64,000 nucleotides of DNA from JBKEAJ01 sp047975005 (GTDB lineage: Bacteria; Bacteroidota; Bacteroidia; Bacteroidales; Prolixibacteraceae): positions 4,716-68,715 of the forward strand of contig JBKECW010000057.1 of the NCBI GenBank assembly GCA_047975005.1. Reading direction: 5' to 3'. Made by a program: the position numbers and the translations under genes. The notes under the pieces were generated by a model. The model was not told the origin of the DNA. It did no database searches and saw only the letters and a program-made list of their open reading frames with translations. Numbering within the stretch: position 1 is the first letter of the stretch; each line of letters begins with the position of its first letter. Shown here one piece after another: positions 35,558 through 42,557 of this stretch.

Positions 35558-36550
35558 ATGAGATATAGAAACCTAGGCGGAAGTGACATCAGAGTCTCGG
35601 AAATCAGCTTTGGTGCGTGGGCTATCGGAGGATGGCAGTGGGGTGGCACTGACGAAAGTGCTGCTATACGAGCAATACATAAATCCTTTGAAATGGGAGT
35701 TACGACAATCGATACGGCTCCGATATACGGCTTCGGTCGAAGTGAGAAGATTGTGGGAGAAGCAATTAAAGGAAACAGAGATAAATATCAGATCCTTACT
35801 AAATTCGGTCTTAGATGGGATTCCAAAGATGGTCTTGCATACTTAGAAACCCAAGATAACAGGGGCAATCCATTGACAGTAAAAAGAATAGCAACAAAAG
35901 CAAGTGTCATATATGAATGCGAACAAAGTTTGAAGCGTTTGGGAACTGACTATATAGATCTACTGCAAATACACAGACCCGACCCAAACACTCCAATAAA
36001 AGAGACATTCCTAGCCCTCAACGAACTAATGAGTTCCGGAAAGATTAGAGCTGTGGGAGTCAGCAATTATACGATTGACATGATGGAGGAAGCTCTGAGA
36101 TATACTAAGATTGCTACAAATCAGGTACATTACAACATGGTTGCTCGCGGTATCGAGAAAGAGATAGTTCCATTCTGTATGAAGCATAATATGGGAATAC
36201 TGCCGTACAGCCCCTTGCAAAGAGGACTTCTAACAGGTAAAATTACTCCCAACCATAAATTTAATGAAGGCGACAGCAGAAGCAGTAATCCATACTTCAC
36301 ACAAGAAAATATTATCAAGACAAATAACTTTCTTGACAATATAAGACCTATTGCAGAGAGAAATAACTGCACTCTATCACAGCTAGTTATCAATTGGACC
36401 TTATCGCGCTCTGCAATATCATCAATATTAGTCGGCGCAAGAAACGAACAACAAGCCGAAGATAATGCCCTTGCGCTACAAAGGGAAATACCCAAGAGTG
36501 ACATCAACGAGATAAACGAGCTACTAAAATCCTTGAATATAAATGTTTAA
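35558..36550 (+). CDS. Aldo/keto reductase
   Basis: NADPH-dependent (beta/alpha)8-barrel reductase of 330 residues. The tetrad positions are visible: Asp and Tyr in TIDTAPIYGFGRSE, Lys in QILTKFG and His in LLQIHRPDP. VSNY and VGARNEQQAEDN belong to the cofactor-binding end. It resembles the YdhF/Gfo-neighbouring bacterial AKRs acting on sugars or small aldehydes, without a specific assignment. It overlaps the sulfatase start by 8 bases, so the pair is co-translated. Confidence 0.9.
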   Translation: MRYRNLGGSDIRVSEISFGAWAIGGWQWGGTDESAAIRAIHKSFEMGVTTIDTAPIYGFGRSEKIVGEAIKGNRDKYQILTKFGLRWDSKDGLAYLETQDNRGNPLTVKRIATKASVIYECEQSLKRLGTDYIDLLQIHRPDPNTPIKETFLALNELMSSGKIRAVGVSNYTIDMMEEALRYTKIATNQVHYNMVARGIEKEIVPFCMKHNMGILPYSPLQRGLLTGKITPNHKFNEGDSRSSNPYFTQENIIKTNNFLDNIRPIAERNNCTLSQLVINWTLSRSAISSILVGARNEQQAEDNALALQREIPKSDINEINELLKSLNINV

Positions 36551-37937
36551 GCACTTCCTATTTAGTCTTTATCCTGTATGCTTCCTGTTTTTTTTAGGCT
36601 CTTGTAGCAATAAAGACAGATCAAGTAGACCCAATATAGTCATTATCAACATTGACGATTTAGGTTGGCGCGATGCCGGATTTATGGGGTCGGAGTATTA
36701 TGAAACTCCTAACCTCGACAAGCTTGCATCGCAGAGCATGGTGTTCTCTGACGCCTATGCTTCAGCTTCAAACTGCGCTCCGAGTCGTGCCTGCATGATG
36801 AGCGGTCAATGGACACCTCGTCATGGAATATACACTGTAGCATCGTCCGAACGTGGCAAAAGTGCAGACAGAAAGTTAGTACCATCTCCAAATACGACCA
36901 CAATCCCCCAAGCAAGCTACCTATTGCCACAAGCTTTACACGATGCAGGATACCGAACCTGCCATGCAGGAAAATGGCATCTTAGCGACAATCCTCTCAA
37001 CAAAGGATTTGATGTGAATATCGGAGGTAATCATTCGGGAAATCCAGGCAGTTATTACCCTCCTTACAAGAGCGTACCCGAATTAACAGCATCAGACAAT
37101 GACTATAATCTCACTGTACTGATAATGGATAAAACCTTAGACTTCCTTTCGACAAACAGCAGACAACCTTTCTTTATTTATTATGCTCCGTATGCTGTAC
37201 ACACCCCTATTCAGCCGATAGAAGACCTTATGCCCAAATATAAGGACAAGGAGGCGTGGAATGGTCAGGACAACGCAAAATACGCTACAATGGTGGAGAA
37301 TGTGGACAGGCAGATTGGTCGACTAATCAACAGACTAAGTGAAATGAAAGAACTAGAGAATACTTTTATCCTTTTCACCTCTGACAACGGCGGAGTGTTT
37401 AAGATTACGAAGCAGCGTCCATTGCGTGCCGGGAAAGGTGCATATTACGAAGGCGGCATACGTGTGCCTCTATTTGCATATTGGAAAGGGGAAATAAAAT
37501 GCGGAGAGTCGGATGTACCGGTTAGTAACCTCGACTTCTACCCCACTATATTAGAAGTTGCAGGAATAGATAAACCTGAGAACAAACAACTTGACGGAGT
37601 CTCTCTTCTCCAAATTATAAATGGGACTGCTCCAAATCGCAATATCTACTGGCACTTCCCCATCTACCTCGAAGGTGGTAATGACGAAACACAAGACCTT
37701 CTGTTCCGTACACGCCCCGGTTCGGCAATACGTTCAAACGACTGGAAACTTATTCAATATTTTGAAAATAACGATATTGAGCTGTATAACCTGAAAGACG
37801 ACCCAAGCGAAAGAAGTAACTTAGCAGAATCAAATCCTGAGAAAAAAGAGGAGTTAATAGAAATGCTGCAACAATGGCGTGAAAGCACTAATGCCCCCAT
37901 ACCCAAAGAGCTCAATCCAGACTACAATACTGAATAA
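36543..37937 (+). CDS. Secreted sulfatase (family S1, formylglycine type)
   Basis: Lipoprotein sulfatase of 464 residues that probably removes sulfate from a host or algal glycan. The lipobox FLGSC puts Cys21 at the mature N-terminus. Metal ligands Asp38/Asp39 lie in NIDDLGW; the FGly motif CAPSR (Cys78) sits in ASNCAPSRACMMSGQ; downstream are CHAGKWHL, APYAVHTPIQP and FTSDNGGV. The Cys-type motif needs an anaerobic maturase (anSME), which is not in this window. It overlaps the AKR gene. Confidence 0.93.
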   Translation: MFKHFLFSLYPVCFLFFLGSCSNKDRSSRPNIVIINIDDLGWRDAGFMGSEYYETPNLDKLASQSMVFSDAYASASNCAPSRACMMSGQWTPRHGIYTVASSERGKSADRKLVPSPNTTTIPQASYLLPQALHDAGYRTCHAGKWHLSDNPLNKGFDVNIGGNHSGNPGSYYPPYKSVPELTASDNDYNLTVLIMDKTLDFLSTNSRQPFFIYYAPYAVHTPIQPIEDLMPKYKDKEAWNGQDNAKYATMVENVDRQIGRLINRLSEMKELENTFILFTSDNGGVFKITKQRPLRAGKGAYYEGGIRVPLFAYWKGEIKCGESDVPVSNLDFYPTILEVAGIDKPENKQLDGVSLLQIINGTAPNRNIYWHFPIYLEGGNDETQDLLFRTRPGSAIRSNDWKLIQYFENNDIELYNLKDDPSERSNLAESNPEKKEELIEMLQQWRESTNAPIPKELNPDYNTE

Positions 37938-38255
37938 ACCTAAGACGAAGGCACTTAATTACAGTAAAGACTGACTCGCTCAAGCTTCTTGCCCATATAT
38001 AAAGATGTTGTTATTCTAAAGAACGATAAGATCATTGCTCTTTTACGCAATCAGATAAACAAAAAAGATTACCTAGTGTATTTTAAATAACAAACGGTGC
38101 ACCAATGAAGTACACCGTTTGATGTTAGAGATTGGACTTTTCAGTCTGCTCTTGTCACAAATAGCTTAGTTGCATAAACAATGCCTCTCGCTATGCAACA
38201 GTATCTGGTCAGGAATAACAATGTAGAACCTGCTCAGACAGAAGTGACTATCTCT
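37938..38255. other. Intergenic region with hairpins between sulfatase and aldolase
   Basis: No intact gene. A 9-bp stem caaacggtg/caccgtttg (38091-38099 with 38113-38121) could end either convergent transcript, though it lacks a T-run. A second stem gttgcat/atgcaac (38169-38175 with 38193-38199) follows. Between them and the sulfatase there is a run of about 40 codons ending KDYLVYFK at the TAA at 38088-38090 that reads like protein but has no start codon. It may be a decayed gene end. Confidence 0.4.
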
Positions 38256-38900
38256 CTACTTCTCTGTTTTTCCTAATACATACACCTCTAAATCTTTGAT
38301 TTCCTCTGGGGTAAGAGTGTCGTAGTTTCCTTTGCCTGCCATAACTATTATTTGACATGCCAACTCGAAGAACACTGCTTTTTGAAAAGCATCGTCGAAA
38401 TCCTTTCCGCAAACTGCCTGTCCGTGCTTATGCATAAGCACTGTATCATGGTCTTTCATAGCCTCCGTCATAGCCTCTGCCAACTCGGGCGAACCAGGTC
38501 TATAGTACGGCACTACTGGTATTTCAATGCCACAATAACAAGGCACTTCGGCAATAACGTTAAAGTCTGTAGGTTTGTTCTTCATGCAGGAAATAACGGT
38601 TGCATATTTCGACTGAAAGTGCAAAACTACATTCATGTCCTTTCTTTCGCGAAGTATTCCTAAATGGAAGGTACTTTCCATCGACGGTTTAACGCCGTCA
38701 ATACGCTGCCCCGTGGCAATATCACAGACTGCTAGATTTTCGAGTGTCAAACGTGGCAACCACGAACCTGTGCCCGAAACCAATGCTGTATTTTCTGCAA
38801 CTCGCCAAGAGATATTACCACTGCTACACAGTTGTAAACGCTCGTTTCCTACTCTACGAGCCTGCTCTATAAACTGCTCTTTTTGTTTTGTCGTTATCAT
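38256..38900 (-). CDS. Class II aldolase/adducin family protein
   Basis: Zinc-dependent aldolase of the FucA/AraD fold, possibly cleaving a sugar phosphate. The start at 38900 gives 214 residues; a Met 9 codons upstream adds a basic tail. The core includes LCSSGNISWR, SGTGSW, PSMESTFHLGIL with the general-base Glu75, and MHKHGQAVCG with His157/His159. The usual H-x-H zinc pair reads H94-F-Q96, so one ligand appears replaced. I recall related Bacteroides proteins with HFQ, so this may be a subfamily with different chemistry. Confidence 0.8.
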   Translation of the reverse strand: MITTKQKEQFIEQARRVGNERLQLCSSGNISWRVAENTALVSGTGSWLPRLTLENLAVCDIATGQRIDGVKPSMESTFHLGILRERKDMNVVLHFQSKYATVISCMKNKPTDFNVIAEVPCYCGIEIPVVPYYRPGSPELAEAMTEAMKDHDTVLMHKHGQAVCGKDFDDAFQKAVFFELACQIIVMAGKGNYDTLTPEEIKDLEVYVLGKTEK

Positions 38901-38990
38901 GATGTTTTTATTTTTCAATTTTTTCAAAGTCTATCGAAATATATTCAAAACAAATATACTACAATTTCTGGAACAGACTACTTACATAAT

Positions 38991-39023
38991 ATTGTCTCGT
39001 TCACAAATTAATATATATCTTTG
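38991..39023 (+). promoter_or_regulatory. Promoter upstream of the TTG-start membrane protein
   Basis: An ATTG -33 box (38991-38994) and a TATCTTTG -7 box (39016-39023) are 21 bases apart. Transcription is predicted to start about 10 bases before the TTG start at 39041. Confidence 0.65.
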
Positions 39024-39040
39024 TCTGAAAATATTGAATT

Positions 39041-39397
39041 TTGAACACATTCACAGCTCTATCGATATTACAATGGGGTACTTTTATTTCCATTGCTTGC
39101 GTAGTGGTTTCAACCCTAGACAAAAAGAGGCTTGTAGGCATTATTGGCTTCATCTCCTTGCTTGTTATAACAATACTTGCTTGGGGTGTAGATTTGCTTG
39201 GCAAGGAAATTGACAGTAATGCAATATCAAATTTTATTTATGTGAGATTGTTTTTTTCTATTTCGCTTATACTTGTGTTTCTGCACAAATATAAGTTAGG
39301 AGACAGCAAACACGGGAAAGCCCTCATATACATTAGCATAGCTATACTAACAGGAGCTTTTTTTATTTTAAGAGGTAACATCACCTCCCTAAACTGA
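39041..39397 (+). CDS. Small four-helix membrane protein of unknown function
   Basis: The 118-residue product has four hydrophobic stretches (about 8-25, 32-51, 66-84, 93-112) joined by short charged loops. The first start codon in frame is TTG at 39041; a TGA six bases upstream fixes the limit. A clean promoter 18 bases upstream supports this start. It lies 5 bases before a rhomboid gene, so it probably belongs to the rhomboid operon. No family recognised. Confidence 0.6.
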   Translation: MNTFTALSILQWGTFISIACVVVSTLDKKRLVGIIGFISLLVITILAWGVDLLGKEIDSNAISNFIYVRLFFSISLILVFLHKYKLGDSKHGKALIYISIAILTGAFFILRGNITSLN

Positions 39398-39402
39398 TAA
39401 AT

Positions 39403-40227
39403 ATGCAGCAGCAATACCGCCCAAATCAAATGGGTATCGTAATAAAAAACCTTATAATCATTAACGTGATAGTATGGTTTGCCGAAAAGATGTTTGATGG
39501 CGGAGCTCTTGACTTGGTCAAGAACTTTGCTATGTACAATTTCACTTCTGACAATTTTAGGATATGGCAGCCTCTGACGAGTATGTTTATGCACTCTACA
39601 TCATCCTTCACGCACATTCTTTTTAATATGTATGCTTTATGGCTCTTTGGACGACCTCTAGAAAGTGTGTGGGGACCAAAACGTTTTCTATCATACTATC
39701 TTATAACAGGAGTAGGTGCCGCCGTGCTGTATCAAGCCGTTCAGTTCGTGCAGATGGATGTAATACTACTTGGCTCAATCGAGAACCTCAGAAGTAACCT
39801 TAGTCCCGAGACCTTTGCTGCTTTTGTTGGGAAACAGCATGTTACGGGCAATGGCATTAATATTAGTGTATTTATCGACCAATGGGCAAAGAACCCCGAA
39901 TCGCTTGCGTTTAAGGATCAAGCCATGAAGCTGGCATATAGTGTTTACGAGTTAAAGAATAATATTCCATGCTTGGGTGCATCGGGTGCTGTATACGGTG
40001 TACTGTTGGCTTTCGGCATGCTGTTCCCAAATACTCAGCTATATTTTTTCTTTATCCCTTATCCTATAAAAGCTAAGTACATCGTAATGATTTACGGAGG
40101 ACTAGAGCTATTTCTTGGCATCACTCAGCCGGGCAGCAGTATAGCGCACTTTGCCCATCTTGGCGGAATGCTTTTCGGATACATCCTTATCAAGCAATGG
40201 AGCAAGAACAGGACACGCTTCTATTAG
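39403..40227 (+). CDS. Rhomboid intramembrane serine protease (second)
   Basis: A 274-residue rhomboid with a complete active site: HILFN (His71, Asn75), GASGAVYG (Ser194) and AHFAHLGG (His252). It has a loop of about 50 residues (around 125-180) between helices 3 and 4 that is long for the family, with several charged residues. It is followed after 44 bases by a rhomboid homologue that lacks these residues; the two probably work together or arose by duplication. Confidence 0.93.
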   Translation: MQQQYRPNQMGIVIKNLIIINVIVWFAEKMFDGGALDLVKNFAMYNFTSDNFRIWQPLTSMFMHSTSSFTHILFNMYALWLFGRPLESVWGPKRFLSYYLITGVGAAVLYQAVQFVQMDVILLGSIENLRSNLSPETFAAFVGKQHVTGNGINISVFIDQWAKNPESLAFKDQAMKLAYSVYELKNNIPCLGASGAVYGVLLAFGMLFPNTQLYFFFIPYPIKAKYIVMIYGGLELFLGITQPGSSIAHFAHLGGMLFGYILIKQWSKNRTRFY

Positions 40228-40271
40228 CGAATAATAGCTAGTAGTACAAGAATTAATACTTGTCTAGTAAT

Positions 40272-41162
40272 ATGGATAATAATATATTTTCAGAGTATAG
40301 CAACAAGCTAAAGAACGCTTATATCAAGGGAGATATCTTTATAAAGACAATCTTTCTAATAGTATCCTCTCATATCGTTTTCTTGATTTTGGATGTTATT
40401 CTATACAAGATGTTTGATGTGCGAGCATCGGAATATTTGTTATTGTCTGGCAATTTTCAGAATACGCTTGAAAGACCTTGGACTATCCTTAGCTATATCC
40501 TTATAAACAAGGAACTCGTATCAATGATACTGTCTTGCATTTCTCTGTGGGCAGTGTCAAAGCTAAATGCTTATACAATAAATGACAATCAAGCTCTTAA
40601 TCTAATATTCTACGGAACGATTTTAGGTGCTGTTTTCTTCTCGCTTGGTTTCTTATACAGGTACTCAGAAGAATACGCAAACACTTACAAACTAATGATG
40701 TATGGTTTTACACCTGCTGCCTTTGCTCTTTTATCTGCACTTGCAATGCAGTCAAAAAAACGACATTTTGCATTTCCCATGCTTGGAAGAGTCAATCTAT
40801 CAGTATTCCTTTTTGTTATTATAGGTGCGCTATTTGCGTCCAACAATGCAGAGAATACCTTGATTATGTATGCCAATGCGGGCGGAATTGTTGCAGGTAT
40901 ATTAATCGCTATGATGGATGCCAAAGCAATAGCTCCATATATCAACTTTACTAAAATCGGATATATGCTCAGTGCTAAACATCAGAAAACAAAGACAAAG
41001 AAAACAAAGAAGGAAAAGAAAGCATCTGAAATGAGCGACCACGAATACAACAAACGTAAAGCCGATAAGCAAAAACGTATGGACGCAATACTCGACAAGA
41101 TAAAAGAAAAAGGCTACGAAGGACTTACTCCAGAGGAAAAGAGACAACTTTTTGACAGATAA
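40272..41162 (+). CDS. Apparently inactive rhomboid homologue with cytosolic tail
   Basis: The ATG at 40272 gives 296 residues; a TTG 4 codons earlier is possible. Six hydrophobic helices follow the rhomboid plan. RPWTILSYILINKELVSMIL aligns with the RPWT-F-H-HILFN segment, but the His and Asn are absent. The Ser motif GxSG reads GFTPA (145-149), and the helix-6 His position reads ANAGG (201-205). A basic tail of about 70 residues ends DAILDKIKEKGYEGLTPEEK, which I recall as typical of a second rhomboid gene in Bacteroidales that is usually catalytic. It is thus a pseudoprotease candidate. Confidence 0.8.
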   Translation: MDNNIFSEYSNKLKNAYIKGDIFIKTIFLIVSSHIVFLILDVILYKMFDVRASEYLLLSGNFQNTLERPWTILSYILINKELVSMILSCISLWAVSKLNAYTINDNQALNLIFYGTILGAVFFSLGFLYRYSEEYANTYKLMMYGFTPAAFALLSALAMQSKKRHFAFPMLGRVNLSVFLFVIIGALFASNNAENTLIMYANAGGIVAGILIAMMDAKAIAPYINFTKIGYMLSAKHQKTKTKKTKKEKKASEMSDHEYNKRKADKQKRMDAILDKIKEKGYEGLTPEEKRQLFDR

Positions 41163-41176
41163 TATTACAACATAAT

Positions 41177-42115
41177 CTAAGAGTGTTCAGGCTCCTCATT
41201 GCATTGCTGATTCTGCTTGTCTATCTGCTTAATGGAAGTATTTAGCTCAAAACCCAACAGTAGAATGTAAGATTGTATATAAAACCACAGCATAATAACT
41301 ATGACTGCTCCGATAGAACCATAAAGTTTATTATAACGGCTGAAATTGTTAATATAAAAAGAAAAACCTCCAATCGCCAACATTGACAATAGCGTAGACA
41401 CCATACTTCCCGGCGAAGTAAACTCCCATTTATCTTGCTTGGCAGGTGCAAAATAATAGCTTAATGAGAACATTGAATACAAGAAAATTATAATAACTCC
41501 CCATCTCAACAACCATAAACCCACAAACACCAAATCGTTGTCTAGCGTCATTGCTGCTCCAATCATATTGACGAGCTTTTTACCCCAAATAATAAGAATT
41601 ATTGCAACAGCTAAAACTATGGAATTTACCAATACCAACAAGGATGCGATAAGCCTCTTTTTTAACCAACTACGCTTTTCTATAGAATGTGCTGTTGCAT
41701 TAAATGCCGTGAACATCGCAACCACTCCATTGGTAGAAAAGTAAAACATCATAAAGAAACCTAGCGACACGATACTTCCTCTTTGGGTGAGTATAATATC
41801 TCTAACAGTTTCGGCAATTAAGTCATATCCTCTATCTGGAATTGTTGATTTTAATGCGGCTAAAAGTGTCGACTGAAAACCATCAACCTGAATAAATGGT
41901 ATTAGCGAGAATAAAAATATAAGCCCGGGAAACAATGCAAGAAAGAAATGGAAAGCGATTGAGGATGCACGCACTCCTATTGCTCCTTCGCTAAGGTGCC
42001 TCACGAAGAAACAAAGCACATCATATAGTGATGCTCCCTTAAAGCCCCTAAGGTAAATACCATTAAAGTGCTTTCTAAATTTAAATCGTAGTAATCGTAA
42101 ATATTTATTGTTCAC
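41177..42115 (-). CDS. YihY/virulence factor BrkB family membrane protein
   Basis: A 312-residue inner-membrane protein with about six helices. The pattern fits the YihY (formerly RNase BN) family: a cytoplasmic N-terminus of about 50 residues, SSIAFHFFLALFPGLIFLFSLIPF, a long loop with TIPDRGYDLIAETVRDI, and the C-terminal GSIGAVIVIMLWFYIQSYILLLG. Its function is unknown; the RNase BN name came from a mistaken assignment. It converges on the rhomboid operon. Confidence 0.9.
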   Translation of the reverse strand: MNNKYLRLLRFKFRKHFNGIYLRGFKGASLYDVLCFFVRHLSEGAIGVRASSIAFHFFLALFPGLIFLFSLIPFIQVDGFQSTLLAALKSTIPDRGYDLIAETVRDIILTQRGSIVSLGFFMMFYFSTNGVVAMFTAFNATAHSIEKRSWLKKRLIASLLVLVNSIVLAVAIILIIWGKKLVNMIGAAMTLDNDLVFVGLWLLRWGVIIIFLYSMFSLSYYFAPAKQDKWEFTSPGSMVSTLLSMLAIGGFSFYINNFSRYNKLYGSIGAVIVIMLWFYIQSYILLLGFELNTSIKQIDKQNQQCNEEPEHS

Positions 42116-42557
42116 TAATTAAGATCTCTGCGCCTCTATTCTTTACTGAAATATCTGCGGGTTATTCGTGTTTCCTTTTGTCAAAAAGCAAACTTTGTAA
42201 CATTTTTTTTAATTGCTATAGTCTTGATGGTATAAACATTGGAATATACTATGCCTACGTGCAACACATATATTCGGAGGGTGTTTTCTTTAAAAGAAAT
42301 CTGCAACAATTCTTTGCCTGCTCCTGCTGCATACAGACTCATAGCCAAGAATAATCAGCGGCAAATTATCGCCCCGAGCTTGTTTAATCTAACTTTGACA
42401 CGTCAAATATTTCGTCAAGTATACAATATATTTGCAATATATGCAAAACAAGATTAAATTTGCTACCTAAGCATGCTAAAATTTCAATACAGATGAAACA
42501 AGCCTATCGTAAGAGATAGTTATATTGACAAAATTCATCTATCTGTCGACAAGGCAG
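42116..42557. other. Intergenic region upstream of the AddB-like gene
   Basis: No convincing gene; a 72-codon ORF at 42239-42457 has no recognisable sequence. Possible -7 boxes on the plus strand are TAACTTTG at 42390-42397 and TATATTTG at 42427-42434, without well-spaced -33 boxes. A small inverted repeat ttgca/tgcaa lies at 42432-42446. The region is AT-rich and probably holds the promoter of the downstream gene. Confidence 0.4.

Noticed and set aside
42239..42457. 72-codon ORF upstream of the AddB-like gene
   Set aside because: No signal, domain or plausible composition, and promoter-like boxes lie inside it.
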